Source of the DNA: Lophium mytilinum
Lineage: Eukaryota > Ascomycota > Dothideomycetes > Mytilinidiales > Mytilinidiaceae
Length of the DNA stretch: 64,000 bases
Direction: 5' to 3'
NCBI GenBank assembly: GCA_010093605.1
Contig: MU004197.1
Location: 930,001-994,000, forward strand
Shown: positions 24,401-37,690 of the stretch, piece by piece
Layout: every line of letters begins with the position of its first letter
How positions within the stretch are numbered: the stretch's first letter is position 1
Program-made: the position numbers and the translations under genes
Notes under the pieces: model-generated
What the model saw: only the letters and a program-made list of their open reading frames with translations
Told to the model about the DNA's origin: nothing
Database searches by the model: none

Positions 24401-27400
24401 CTGAAAAACCCTTGCGTTCCGTGGGGCTGCAGTGCCGTTGCGACGATTTAAAGCTGAAGTCGTGATGTTAATCCAAGAGAAACCTGGCTTGCATCCCGTG
24501 TCTTGGATACGATGCTCCAGGGGCGTCTGGATCTCCGAGGCGATGCCTCACAATCATGAACGGTCGGATGGTCGTAGATCCTCGCCTCACGACTCCCTGC
24601 CAACCAGCGTGCGTGCCAGGGATGGAAGACGAGGCTTCCTCTGATGTTGAGTGGATCGGCGGCAAGATCTACTCCCAGTTGAGCGTCTCGATCATGCAAA
24701 AGGCCGCCGGGGATGCTGGGTAGATGTCCAGATTTGGGGACCTGCAGTAGACTGAGACGACGAGCAGGGAAGAATAGAAAAGGAGGCCATGGTGAAGGAG
24801 AGTCGAGGAGCGCTAGTGCCCAACCAAAACCGCCTTCTTTGGGAGAGCCTCCAGGCGATGAAGCCGCGAGTAGTGGACAGGCAGGTAACCTGCGGCTAAC
24901 GGGGATGCGAAGTGATGAGGGGAGGGTTGCAACGGGCTGACGGTTACGCTTAATCCCAGCGTATTCCATATCCTTGTCTTCGTCAGTTGTTACACGAGCC
25001 CCAGAGTTCTAAAATAGTGTTGCTAGGGCGACATCAGACGTGCTCTCACATTCATGCTGACCGTCAGGGTTGCTCTTTTGACCCCGTTGCGTTGCGTTTC
25101 GGGTTGTTGGTGGCTGGCAATTGGTGATGTGACGAAGGCAGCCAAGTACCGGGAGATCCACAAAGGTCCTAGCTCAAGTGACAGGTCGGGAATGCCTTGC
25201 AAAATCCAGCCAGCTGCAGACTCAACACCATTGTGCCATCACATCTCAACGCTCTGCTCGCGGTCCACTTCGTCTGATCAAACGCCTGCTTCTCCCACAC
25301 TTGCATATCCTGGCGCTATCTCCTCGCTAAGACGCTAATGCTCCCTCGCTCGCTCTCGTTAGGCAATTCCACCACATCCCACGCGCCCCCACGACTCGAG
25401 CGAGGCGGTTGAGGCGGAATAATGCTGCACGCCTCATTCACGACGTCAATCCCAAAAGAGGAATCCGAACCAGAGATACAGGGTCCTCGCAAGGATGTCC
25501 GGCCACACAATGATCCGCGATCTGCGGGCTACGCTTCCCCGACGCCTATTTCCCTTAGTCCTCCCCAGACTCGTAACTGATCTCCTTGTGCCGTCGGTAA
25601 GCCGCGGCGCCTCTTCCCAATTGAAGCCCATGCTCTTTGGGGCAGGGACCGCGAGACGTTGTGATTGCGTCTCCTAATTGACGTTATGCAACCCCAGAAG
25701 ATGCCTGCAACACCTGCTCCAATCAGACCCCAAACAGAAGTATCCGCTGCTCCTCATTAGTTCAGCCACCGTTTGAGCAACTGCATCGTGACAGATGCAA
25801 TACGTTGGTGGGAGAAAGGACAGTTGCTTTGGAAGCATCATCGACTCGGATTCCAAAGTGGACTTCTTCTCGTTTCCGCCAGGCGGTTCCCTGAAGGTCT
25901 CATCGCGAAAGTGCTCGAATTTTTAGCACGGCCCTCTCGCCATGATCCTTTTCAGGCTACCGTGCCGAAATTTGACTCCTATCCCATACAATCCCAAAAT
26001 TAACAGTATCTCACTTACATGAGCAATCCCATTTCTGCATCAATTTCTTTCAATCTTGTTAGATATGGGTGTCCAAATAAGTGGCTCCTCATGGAGAACC
26101 GAAGCCGAAGCTTGGTTCTCCCGTTGCTGATCATTCCTAGAGGCCTATATCGAATCACGAAGAGAACACCTATCAGCATTCAAAAACGACACATCGGAAC
26201 TAAATTGCAAATGAACCTGCAAGATACACGAGAACGCCAATCCATGTTGTCGGGAGACATTTCCAGCCGCAAAGCCAGATCAGCGAAACGTTTTCAAGCC
26301 ACAATCCCACGCCATATCACAGATATCAACACGACGTCACTGAAGCTTCGTGGCTTCATACCTGACCCGTTCACGAGTATCAGAAAGATGCCTAGTCATG
26401 TTTTGCGCCCTCCGTCTTATATTCGCAACAGCTGACGAATACACGGAATCAATTCGCTATCTCTACGACATCGCCCTAAGGATCTCATCGCCTTAGATAC
26501 AGCGCCCGAGAAAGTACGGCCAGTTTCTTTTCCACGGTGGCTTACTCTCATTGTCGGATGGGCCGTAGCTCTCTTTAATGGCGGCAGAGAGGCTGTCAGA
26601 TCGACGCAAGTCTCACAGGTCCGATATCGCAGACTCTACCACTCAAGCACTGGGCGAATTTTTTTGAGCTTGACAATGATCAGCCAACATGTTGTAGGAG
26701 TTGCCTTCTCCATCCTCTTATTTCCGAATCACCCTGGGGTCCTATAGGAGCTGAATAGAAACATCGCAACTACGCTGTAGATCAGCTTTGAGGATTATCA
26801 GCTTTCAAAATGCTCGCGGGGAAAACCAGTATTATAGACCGCTTGAGCGAGTGGCTCGTCAGTCCATAAATGCCAGCGAAGGCGAATAGCACACTCGTTG
26901 TCATCCCTCTGTCGCGCCATCTCTGCATCATACACACTGATTTCTTTAATGCATTCACATCGCCTCAATATCAACCGGCACCATGCAGCACAAGGATACT
27001 AGCAACCACTACCCTCACCGTACACATTCCCCTCCAACCATCGACATTCTAACGGGATATGGAAGTGGTGATGATGATTGCGACGACGACGCAACGAACA
27101 TCTTACCCACGCTCCTCGCTGCCTGTCGAACTACGTCACGCGATACCCGTCTCAACCAGACTTACATTCGAGAGCTCTGATTACTGAACGTGCCTTCCAG
27201 GCTCCTACGACCCAGTATCTCCACGGCGCTATGTCCTCTATACAAAACCTATACAGTCGAAACTTGAGAGCTTCAGCGAAAACCTAACGCTCCCCAGCAC
27301 GAAGAATGACTGCTATACACTATACTGTATAGGAAGTCATACCTATGCAGAAATATAACCGAAAATACTTTAATGGCCGGTATAAAGAAGAGGCTTATTA

Positions 27401-28696
27401 TCATTGGAACTTATTCTACCAAGACATCTACTTACTACGCTCCCTTGCTCTAATATACCGCTATTAACAGTTGCGGGAAGATCTGACGAGACCGTCCTCA
27501 ACCCCTACTTACTCTCGGTCTAGAAGAGAAAGCCTACAAGCCGAACCCCACAAATAGAACTACTTCTACTAGCCTTAACGATGCACCATTCCGCGAAGCC
27601 ACAAAGACACAAGCGCTCCAGCCATCCGAAACTTCTCCGAGCAAAACCGAGCACACCTCCCAGCCCGCCTGCCGCTCAAATCCCCTCTGCCCAACCAATC
27701 CCCCCAAAAACAACCCGCGACACGCGCAGCGACACGAGCCGCTCCCCTCAAACTCGCACATCTACCCGCAAACGGCGTCCGACGACGATTCGTAATAAGC
27801 ACGAAAGATGCTAAACACAAGTTTTCATTGGGAATACCTATACAGCCTTTCTTTGCGTCCGGTGACCCAGCGCTAAACTGAGTCGATCCTGGTATTGCTC
27901 TTTTCCGGGCTAGCACTGAAGCGGCTCGAGGATTTATTGGCCAGAAGGGTGCTATTCCCCCCTAAAGGCGCTCGGAGTTGCTCCCTTAAAAGGTAAGTTT
28001 GTGGCTTGGTATTAGAGAGTGACCACCGGACGCAAAGAGAGACTGTACTACCGCATCACACCTCATACGCCACCCGGGCCCCACATCCCTAGCCATCTCC
28101 CGATCCATCCATCCAGAACACACTCACCACACACACAGACACAGAGATCTTTACCGGAGAAACCGAAAATGCTTGCAGCAGGGCTCAGATTCAAGAACCC
28201 ACGAAAAATCAACCGCGCAGCCACTCCAATCGGGTTTCTCAGCTACAAGATCCAGACCCCGCGAAATGGGATTTCGCATCGCCAATCACGAGAACCCGCC
28301 AACCTGCAACCCACCACACCCCCCTCCCCGCCTCTCTTCCCATCGATTCGATGCAGAACCCGTTATACGACAATCGGAGATATGCTGCCCTTTACTCACC
28401 TCATTCTCCACACAAGATGCCTTTCATGAAATCCCCAATTCCCATCACACAAACTCACGTGAACAAAAGGTGCGCAAGGAAATGCCCAATCCGTCGTAAC
28501 CGATAACGGGGTGTGCCCTAAGAAATTCCCCAAGCACCTAGCGCAATCTCCCAGCCATGATCCCACCGGATCTGAACCAGCATGCCTAGCAAAACCCCGC
28601 TTCTTCTGCAGCGGCAGCCAGTCGCCGCCATGCAGTGACATACCAACCACCTCAGATCGGGGGAAGGCCGTTTGCATGTTTTCAGTCGAACAGGAC
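21466..28696. other. 7.2-kb region without a convincing gene
   Basis: It separates AZF1 from the end of TUP1. From 21.8 to 23.8 kb the DNA is very GC/CpG-rich and open in many frames at once, a composition effect. No frame shows a domain, a consistent exon series or fungal protein character. 27.3-27.55 kb is AT-richer and could be an old transposon scrap. Part probably serves as the long upstream region of AZF1. Confidence 0.5.
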
Positions 28697-31600
28697 CTAT
28701 GAGGGGCCGTTGTACGGGCCATACCTGTGCAGGAGAGTCAGCGAGTCGAGCTCCCATTGGGCGGCGAAGGCCAGGCGCCGCCGCCGACGATGGGCGGGGT
28801 GATGAGAAATGGGAGAGAAAATGACGAGGGCGGAGTGTGTGGGCGCAAACGAGGGAGAGGGTGTGGTGTGGAGTGGTCGGGGGTACAGTGAATGCGGATG
28901 GGTGATCCGACAGGGTGGGCTGGGCGACGGCCGTGCATGGATAGCGCAGTGAGGGGAAAGACAAAAGCTTGACGCGAGATTTCAATCTTGCATGCCACAC
29001 GGCCGGGGCCCTCCCGCGCCACACGCAGCACTGAGCACACCTCCGACAAGCCGCGCGTGGGGGTTGCGTCGATTGCGTGCTGGCGAGGGTCGGGTGGGGG
29101 CTGAGACACACTTCTCCCAGGGCCAAGCCGTCGAGCATGCCTCAGCAGGATGCTCGGCCAGCGAGGCGGTGGGAGAGGTGGGATGCGCACCGCTCGCTAT
29201 TTGCAACGAGACGGTGAGCGAGCCCGGCCCACGTGGATGTCGATGGGGAGGGAATATCGAGGGTGGGATACGCAGGATGCGCGACTTTTGACAACAACAG
29301 AAAAATATTTTCACTCACCTCCAGATGCGGGCGCGCATGTCGCCGCTGCCCGTAGCAAATACTCCGCCGGTCGGGCTAGGAGCAACCGAGATGACTACAG
29401 ACACAAAGTCAACTCTGATCAACACGTTGCGCCGTATCAATCAGTCCCGCCGCCCGAATTGTAAGATCGGGCGCGCGGGTCGTGTTAGGCATGGGAGTCG
29501 TCTTGGTGACACTTACCAGAGTTCTTGTGACCCTGCAACATTAGCTGTGCAACGCCCGTGTTGGGATCCCAGAATTGCACGCCGCGGTCCTTGGAGCCGC
29601 TGAGCACCCATTCGCCGTGCGGTGTGAGAGCAACGCTCAAAACGAAGTCCTAGAGAGAAGTCCGTCGTCAGTCCTGTAACCAGTTGCGATATATTGCCCC
29701 TTCACTCTCGTATAGGTGACTGCGACGCGCTTGCTGCTCACCTTATGTCCTTCGAACGTCCTGAGGCACTTGCCACCGCGAGGCCCAGATCCGGGCATCA
29801 TATGAGGTTGTGTCGTCAACTCCCACATCTTGATCGTCTTGTCCAGACTTCCACTAACAAGCCTATCTCCTGTGGGAGCGAAAGCAACAGAGTAGACACT
29901 GTCCTTGTGGCCTTGTTCGCCTTCCAATCTCTCGACGAGCCGTCCGGTATTTGCATCCCATACACGGACGCTCTTATCAAGCGAGCCCGCAGCAACGAAG
30001 CGGTTGTCTGGGGAGATAGCCACTGTCGTAACGCCATCTTCGATGGAAAGCTGGAGAGACTGTTGATTGGACCTGATGTTCCAAAGTCGGACAGTCCGAT
30101 CACCGCTACCAGACGCGATAAACTCCCCATTACGGGAGAAGTCCAAAGAGTAGATGTCTTGCTCATGGCCGACGAATTGGTGTCGAATGGTGCGCGTAGC
30201 AATTTCCCAAACCTGAGGACGCATTAACATTCATTTCCATGAAAACACACAACACACAGGAGCAGGAAGGCTTACCCTAATGATCTTGTCCTCAGCTCCG
30301 GTCGCCAAATACAATCCGTCAGGGGAGAAGCAGACGCTCCGAATGTACAAGTCTCCGTCATCTGGGAGGTTGCCGTCTTGCAGGTGGGCCACAGCTTGGC
30401 CGGTCTCCACCTCGTAAATCTGAGCAGAGCGGTTGCAACCAGTCGCAACATATCTACCGTCGTGGCTAAATCTCACACAGCAAACAACACTCCCATGAAC
30501 AAGGTTGTGAAGCAGATCGACATCGAGTCTCCTCTGGATTTTGGGGTTGAATACTGCGAACCAGTCCTGGCCTTCCTTCTTGAATTCTTGTGGAAGCTGG
30601 TCCACCTCAAGGTCCGCGAGCGTGTTGCTCTGAAGAAGGCTTTGCGCGGCTTGCTGTGAGAAGTGAGAAGGGTTTTGGTTGGGGGGTGGCGTCGGGCGAG
30701 GTACTTGAGGTGAACCCGGGTATGGCGCCGCTGAGTTCTGCTGCGGTGTTGCAGGTCCCGGGGGTCCGCGAGGGCGAGGTTTTCCTCCTGGTGAGGCCGT
30801 TGGTGGTGGCACCTGTCCATAACCTACGAGTCATGATAAGCAGGGTGTTCATCAATGAGCCAAAACAGAGGGCGAAGCGGGTATCCACGCTCAACCCCAA
30901 TTCCTCTTCTTAACAAGCAGTCGGACACTTACCATTGACGGCTGGTGCAGGCTGATATCCTCCGAAGGGTGCGTGAGACGGCGGTCCCGGTGCAGGGTTG
31001 AGACCAGGCGGGCCTTGGGACATATGGGGAGGAAGACCTTGGGGCTGAGGCTGCTCCTGAGGAGGAGGAGCAAGGCCAGGACCACCTTGAGCAGCGCTGC
31101 CAGCCATGATACCGCCGAACAGATTGCTTGGTCCATGACCGATCGAAGGAGGGGGTGGCTGAGAGGGGCCATGATGATGTGACGATTGGCTTGGACCGCC
31201 GCGGGCATCCAATTCCCGCTGCAGACGTGCAAGGTCATCCTCGTATCTGCGACAAGATGTCAATTTTGATTCCAGCAATCCCTCCTACCGCAAGAGGCAT
31301 GTGTTCTAGCAACAGTCCAGATACAGAAGTCCGGTTTGTTTAGTCTGTGCAGCCAATCGAAATGAATTGTGCTACTTACTTGGCCTTCATTTGTTGATGA
31401 TCGCGCTCAAGCTGCAAGAGCCTGCTCCGCACCAATTCGACCTCGTTGATCTGGCCCGTGACTATTGACGCGATCACTCTGTCAGCAATGGCTTGGGTGT
31501 TCATATTGAGAAGTCGAGTTTTGGAAAAAAGGAACAACTGCCAGGATCACCACGCTTTGGATCACAAGCTCAATATGAATTTCGGCATGGAATAACTATA

Positions 31601-31814
31601 GCCGACGACGTTCAAGAGCGGGCGGAAAGGTACAGTAGACAGCCTCCGCGGAGGGCAACGACATGCGGCAAGTATGCGAGACAAACTCACTCTGACTCTC
31701 GTATTCCATGCTCTTGCGCGCCTCTTGGTCGAATTCCTGGCGGATCTGGTCGAGGAGCTCAATGAGGCGCGGGTTCGGCCCTTGTGGGGCCATGCGGCCA
31801 TGGGCGTTGTACAT
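28697..31814 (-). CDS. TUP1: Tup1/RcoA WD40 transcriptional co-repressor
   Basis: Predicted 591-residue nuclear co-repressor acting with Ssn6/Cyc8. Exons: 31814..31691, 31461..31380, 31246..30933, 30823..30276, 30212..29742, 29649..29517, 29394..29319, 28724..28697. The first residues ([16 protein letters not shown] ... [17 protein letters not shown]) form the N-terminal tetramerisation coiled coil. A Pro/Gln/Gly-rich linker with [10 protein letters not shown] leads into the seven-bladed WD40 propeller from about residue 280, with repeats such as [56 protein letters not shown] and the closing [10 protein letters not shown]. Introns are unusually long for this window (63-229 nt), with a 594-nt last intron. 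That last donor overlaps an in-frame TGA, so the unspliced form ends IWR and the spliced form ends RYGPYNGPS. The spliced end is preferred because the acceptor is strong and the phase fits. Family assignment is certain. Confidence 0.92.
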
Positions 31815-33802
31815 GATTGCGGGCGTAGAGTTCTGTTATTCGGCGGTGTTGAGATGCGCGTGGTGTTCGACCGTCCGTGTAGCGTCCCGAAGGCGTTCAG
31901 GCACGATGGGGTGGGCGCCCGGATTGTCAAGCAAGACGCAGCGCTGAATGCGACACAGCGGCCTCGCGCAGAGCAGGCTGGAGGGTCGGTGCGGCGCGGT
32001 GGTAGTCGCGCAGGCTGAACGGGAGGTCACAGGCAGCTCGGCCGTGATTGAGGCGTGGAGAGGCGCGACGATGGGTGGTTGAGATGGGAGCGATGGATGG
32101 GGATGCGTGGTGAAGTGGTGAAGGTGGTGAAGCTGAGGTCGGTCGGCACGATAGGAGCAGAGGGAAGAGAGTTGTGAGGAATCAGGCGCAACCGCAGGGC
32201 GGGCTCGCCTGTCAAGCACGGACGGGAGATAAGTGGGTTCGGTGCTGCGGCTAGCCGGTTGAGTCGACCGGGGAAACGCCGCAACCTCAACACCATGGAA
32301 ACAAACGCGCCACGGTTACACACGCCGCGACCACGATGCCAACAACCCGACTTTGGACTTCGTCTGCCGGTCCCAGGCTTCAAGGTGGACGAGGGGCCTC
32401 TGTGCTGTACTCTGCGACGCTACATTGGCCCATGGAACAGCTCCCAATCGTCTGGCCAGCCTTATTCAGAGGCAGCCCGTGCCAGCTTCATCCATGGGTA
32501 GACCTGGCGCCGTTCGCATCGCGCTCTCCACAGCCCTTATTTCCAGCTGACAAAATCGAACAAGTCGAGTCATAATGATCGAAACGTGGCTACTGCTACA
32601 AAACCGTAAAACACAAAACGCCAACACGGCTCTCTGCACATCCTCCCCGATGGCGGCCCGTTCCTTGTCGTTCACCGGTCGGAACGGATGCAGATCCGAT
32701 ATCGCGACTCTTGGCACGGTGCTGCATCTCCTCGCTCGGCTGTGATTGGACGGCACGACGATGGGCGGCACTGTCTCATATGTATCAACCCGTCTATATT
32801 TCCGCGCCCTAGATGCCGGTTCACAACGCAGGTCTTGCGGGTGCATTCGACGACTAGCTTCCTCGAATGTACCTACATATTCGTACTTGCGTGTCGAAAG
32901 GGACTTCCGACAGTACATAGAAGCGTCGGTGCTCGGTTCGAGCGGTCGCAACGCAGTCCTCCAACGTTCGCCACGCTGTGTCACGGCAGCCCTGAGATTC
33001 TCGTGGCGGGTGAGGTTGGTGATGTTCCACCTGGGCACTGCAAGCTCCCCGCGGGTAAAATTAGCCACAAGCTAGCCGGAAGCGCCCTAGCCTGAACCCC
33101 AGATTCCGTCGAGACATCTACGCATTGGGACCTAGCTACCGGTACAATTCACTCTTCCGTGCATGTCCAGTCACCTTCGTCATGCAGAACATCTTATTCA
33201 CTCCCCACGGTTCGTCCCAGCTTGATGCTGCCCGGAGACGCCGCCGCGGTTTTAGGGGACGTCCCTAGTCGTCGGCGGCGTATTACGACGTCACGAAAAG
33301 TCTCATGATATGTGGTATCGCCTCGCCGCCCATTGCCCAGTGCCAGGCCCATCCACGTCCAATGCCACATGTGCACTCACCGCTTATACATGGCAGCCCA
33401 CCCGGCAAGCCCTGCCTTCTTTCAACACGTGAGGTCCTGTGTACAGTCCTTGTGCGATAGCCAGTCGCGGACCTCCCCCCATTCCCCCGCCCACCGCCAC
33501 ATTCTCTGGACCAATGCTACTGCACTTTTTATTCTTGCTAGTCACCGTGCCTGCGAAACTCCAGTGTTGCCCACCCACACTCCCACGCGAGATCACGCGC
33601 CGTCTCAGCCTTCCCGTGTAGTGATTATCATACGAGGATCGCATCCGACTACTCCCACGTCGCGCAGTCGACGCTTATAAGCCCCTCTCCCACCGACTCG
33701 TCCTGACATTCTCACGCAATTGTCTTTGATCACTTCTCACTAACCATCTCAATTGTTAAACTCATACCAAGCAATTGCTATCCCCTTCCTCCCGTACCAA
33801 TC
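31815..33802. promoter_or_regulatory. Divergent upstream region of TUP1 and trehalose phosphorylase
   Basis: About 2 kb between two divergent start codons. A CT-rich leader with a TATA-like ttataag lies near 33674, some 125 bp before the trehalose phosphorylase ATG. No gene seen. Confidence 0.5.
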
Positions 33803-36210
33803 ATGGCGTCGCATAGTGCTCTCCTGAGCCCCGGTGACGCGTTGCCCATTAGACCTCATGCCAAAGGACTCCGCCGCCGCAAGACTAAGCACGCTTTCCA
33901 GGCCAAAACTTCAACCCAACAGCTGGAGAGAGCCAAGGACGACGACGAGTATGGCGTCGCCCTGCAGGTACGCTTTCTTCCCAAAATATTCCCTCCCCAT
34001 CAACCCAGTTCTGACGAAGTCGTGGATAGACTCTTTTCATAGGCCTGTCGGCAAACGACGGAGTAGGCGGGACTGTAGATGCCGGATTCGCATCCCATGA
34101 TGGCACATACAGTATCGATTTTGCTGTTCAAACACTAGGTGGAAAGGGTGGCTTCGGTGGTACTGACAGTGGGACGGATACGCCTGGACGCTCAGGCACA
34201 GACTCCCCCTCCGGCATACTTACACCATCGGGAATGCGGACGCCTCTCCTTCCCGAAGAACGAGCAGGAGTTCTTGCCGACTACTTTGTCGAAAAGATCC
34301 GGGAATACCAGCAGGACCATCTATACAAGTTCGTGGGGGCTGGATTGACCAAGAAGGTCGTTCAAATGAGTCCGAATCTGCCAGCACGACTTTGGTGGGA
34401 GCTGGATATTGTCCCGCTAATTTTCGAAACTGGACTCGAAGAACCTTTCCCTAAAGCAGCCCGACACGGTATCGCAGTTGACGAAGAGGCAGACTCGATG
34501 GCCAGAAAATGTCTAATGTACGGAATCCTACCCAATTGCCTATATTCAATTACTTACGATCTACAGGTTCTTCGGACCCAGCCAACAGCCTCGCGTGCAA
34601 GTAGGCTACCGTAACGAGGTCGAGGTCGATTCTGGAGGCCACGCCCAGATCACTTGTCTCGATCAGTACCCTGAGACAGTCGGCGACGCAACTTGGAAAG
34701 CGACCATGAAATACGTCCAGTCTCTGAAAGACAACAACGTGAGGATTGCGTTCTTCAACAGCACGCCGCAGGGTGGTGGGGTCGCATTAATGAGACATGC
34801 TCTCATTAGGCTTCTTCGTCTCGTGGGCGTCGACGCAGCTTGGTAAGTCCCAGCAAACCGTCTTTTCATGCATGTTGCTAACAGCGAAATAGGTACGTGC
34901 CGAAACCAAAGCCCGAGGTCTTCCGAATCACCAAGAACAACCACAACATCCTTCAAGGCGTTGCCGATCCTAATCTGCGGTTGACCGACTACCAAATGAA
35001 AGTACTAGACGATTGGTGCTTGCAAAACGCGGAGAGATTCTGGATCTCAGAAGGAGGCGCGCTGGCTCCTCGATCCCAAGGAGGTGCAGATGTTATCATC
35101 GTAGACGACCCCCAATTGCCAAGCTTGGTCCAGATCGCGAAGAAACTCGACCCAACACGACCCGTTATCTTTCGATCGCATATTCAAGTCCGCGCCGATC
35201 TTGCGGATCAACCCGGCACTCCCACGTCGGAAGTCTGGAACTGGGTATGGAAGAACGTTAAAGACGCCGATGTCTTCGTCAGCCACCCGGTCCGAGAGTT
35301 CATTCCTAGTATCGTCAACTTCGACAGGGTCGGCTATATGCCCGCCACCACCGACTGGCTTGATGGCTTGAACAAAGAGATGAGCGATTGGGACACCTCG
35401 TACTACCTGCACGAATTCAACTCCGAGTGCTTCCGCCAACGAATGGACCGGCTCGAGTTCCCAGCCCGCGACTACATCGTGCAGATCGCCCGCTTCGACC
35501 CGGCCAAAGGCATCCCCGACGTGCTCGAATCCTACGCTAAACTCCGCCGGGAGTACATGAGCGAGATGGACAAGGCCGACATCCCGCAGCTCGTCGTCGC
35601 GGGCCACGGCGCCATCGACGACCCGGACGCGACCCTAATCTTCGACCAAACCCTCAGCCTCCTCGAGACCAAGTACCCAGACATCCGCCACGACGTCGTC
35701 GTCATGCGCCTCGGCCCCACGGACCAGACCCTCAACGCCCTCATGTCCAACGCCAAAGTCGCGCTCCAGCTCTCCACGCGCGAGGGCTTCGAGGTCAAGG
35801 TCTCCGAGGCGCTGCACAAGGGCATCCCCGTCATCGCGACCCGCGCTGGCGGCATCCCGCTTCAAGTGGAGCATGAGAAGAGCGGGTACCTCGTCGAGCC
35901 CGGCGATAGCGATGCCGTCGCGAAGCATCTCTATCATCTGTTCACGGATGTCCCCGCGTACGATGATATGAGCGAGTACGCGGCGTTGCATGTCAGCGAC
36001 GAGGTCAGCACGGTGGGCAATGCGCTTGCGTGGCTGTATCTGGCGGACACGTTGGCGAAGGGAGAGAAGATCGAGCCGAAGAGTGCGTGGATCAATGACT
36101 TGGCGCGGGAGAAGGCGGGGTTGCCGTATACGAAGGGGGAGAGTAGGCTGCCGAGAGTGGAGGGGTTGGATCTGGAGACGCCGGTTGTGGCAAAGGAGCC
36201 GGAGGCTTAG
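33803..36210 (+). CDS. ccg-9: Trehalose phosphorylase, CCG-9 type, with an unresolved phase at intron 1
   Basis: Retaining GT4-family glycosyltransferase that interconverts trehalose plus phosphate and glucose plus glucose 1-phosphate; the Neurospora homologue is clock-controlled gene 9. Exons: 33803..33967, 34043..34517, 34567..34842, 34893..36210, with about 745 codons. Seen in order: basic N-terminus (RRRKTKHAFQAKTSTQQLE), HDGTYSIDFAVQTLGGKGG, IAFFNSTPQGGGVALMRHAL, VIFRSHIQVRADL, the nucleotide-sugar-like fold with IVQIARFDPAKG, and the GT4 signature STREGFEVKVSEALHKGIPV. The C-terminus is acidic. The exon 1 and exon 2 frames are both convincing, yet the only plausible intron between them (33968..34042, GT-AG) leaves the join one base short. 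The other joins are clean. Either a base is missing from the assembly or this allele is broken near its start. Confidence 0.88.
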
Positions 36211-36904
36211 TGAGTGACGAGGCGGATTTCGGGATGAGGTGTTGTGGTGGAAGAGGTTCTTAAGGGTGCATATGGGGAAAGGGGATTCATGATTATGACG
36301 GTGACTTTTCTACTCAAGACTAATTACAAATAAAGTCGGGCAAGAGACGGGATTGTACAGTACACAATATACTCATTTTGGGCTTTTGAAGCGTTAAAAA
36401 GTGTTTTCTTTTACTCATCGATGTACTGAGGTGTACTTATCCTGGTCGCATCGCGATCGGGACATAGAGAACTTCACACAATGTCAACAGGCCTGATAGA
36501 GATAGCTTGGACTTCGCTTGAATTACTCTGGATCGTTTACTACACCTCAACCGAGATGCTTCGAAGGGCGCCAAGGGGGCAGAAGTAGGGGAGGCCGAAG
36601 CTAGCCTGATTAATAGCGTGGTAAGCTTTACATCACATCTTAAGTAGGTATAGCATATTAAGGCGCCTCTAACGATAGTGAATGGTTGCTAATAGGATAT
36701 CTCAAGCGACGATTTGGATCAAGGTGAGTCTTATATTCGTTCTTTTTGCTCCAATGCTATAAAGCCTAGTAGACCTCCCATATACTCAAACAGTTCTCAG
36801 CGCGGCCGCGAATATTACCCGTACTCTAGTTCCACCACTCTATTGCGATTCAAATCTCTACAAATCTTTAGAAAGGTACAAAAAATAGCAAAAGCGACGT
36901 ATAA
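36211..36904. other. Intergenic, becoming AT-rich
   Basis: Trehalose phosphorylase 3' region, then DNA whose AT content rises toward the degenerate kinase locus. No gene seen. Confidence 0.55.
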
Positions 36905-37420
36905 AGATAATGTATAACGAGACGACAAACATGGATGAGACACTACCACACTGCCAACGACGCGTAATGGAGGGCTTCTTCATGAAGGGCTCCTTCACAA
37001 AGGGGTCTGATTCGACCTTGACACCTTTCTCTCTGTGCATTTCCCAGAAATTGAAAACCTCCTTCCTCTTCACCATAGCCTACTCCGGTAAAGTATGGGC
37101 CATCATATATGCCGCATCCGGTGCATGTGCTCGAGCAAGCTCGAAGAGTGTTAACGCCGGGGGCCGATTGGAAGTTTCCGAGGTCAGCGCCTGCTGCATT
37201 GCTTGATCAAGACCGGTGGAGTAGTCTAGGCTGATGATAGGCTTCGCCTTTCTCGCCGTATTTCTTTTCGCTTGCTTCTTTGCAGATAGGCTTGCTTCAA
37301 TATCCGAGAAATCCGTGAACTTGGAGCTGAATAGTTCGCATGGGGGCTGGCCGTGGGCGAGGAAGTGTACTACTGCGCCTAGAGCCCATATATCGAACTC
37401 TTCTCTTGAGCGAAGCGGTT

Positions 37421-37570
37421 CTGGGCCCAGCGCTCTTTGGGGTAGGTGACAGCAAACTTGATCGTGTTGGAGGTCTGTCCCTCATCCAGCTTGGAGTTGT
37501 AGCGCTGGTTCGCCTCGATGCGGAGAACGTCGACGGGCAGGTAAGTGTCCTTGCCCTTGGTCATCTTGAC
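37421..37570 (-). pseudogene. Argonaute-like fragment B (linker 2 region)
   Basis: Fifty codons open on the minus strand. TYLPVDVLRIEANQRYN and KLDEGQTSNTIKFAV resemble the linker-2 region of Argonaute proteins, where YLP..C and QTS.MI.FA are typical. It sits between the QPP and EPLRS codons of the kinase pseudogene, where the intact paralogue has nothing. It starts with GT and ends with AG. Assignment rests on remembered family consensus. Confidence 0.6.
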
Positions 37571-37682
37571 AAGGGGCTAGTACGTGTAGGTACCTGGGCC
37601 CCGCTCGTATTCGTCATTCTCGGTGGTTTGGAGGTGAGCGAGTCCGGAGTCGCCCAGGTTAAGATTAGGGTAACCGCCTTCC

Positions 37683-37690
37683 ACGCTGCT
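37683..37690. repeat. hAT target-site duplication, left copy
   Basis: ACGCTGCT, identical to 41198..41205. Eight bases is the size diagnostic for hAT transposons. Confidence 0.9.

Noticed and set aside
26019-26435. 138-codon open frame on the plus strand
   Set aside because: No recognised family, no start context and no intron signals; composition like the surrounding noncoding DNA.
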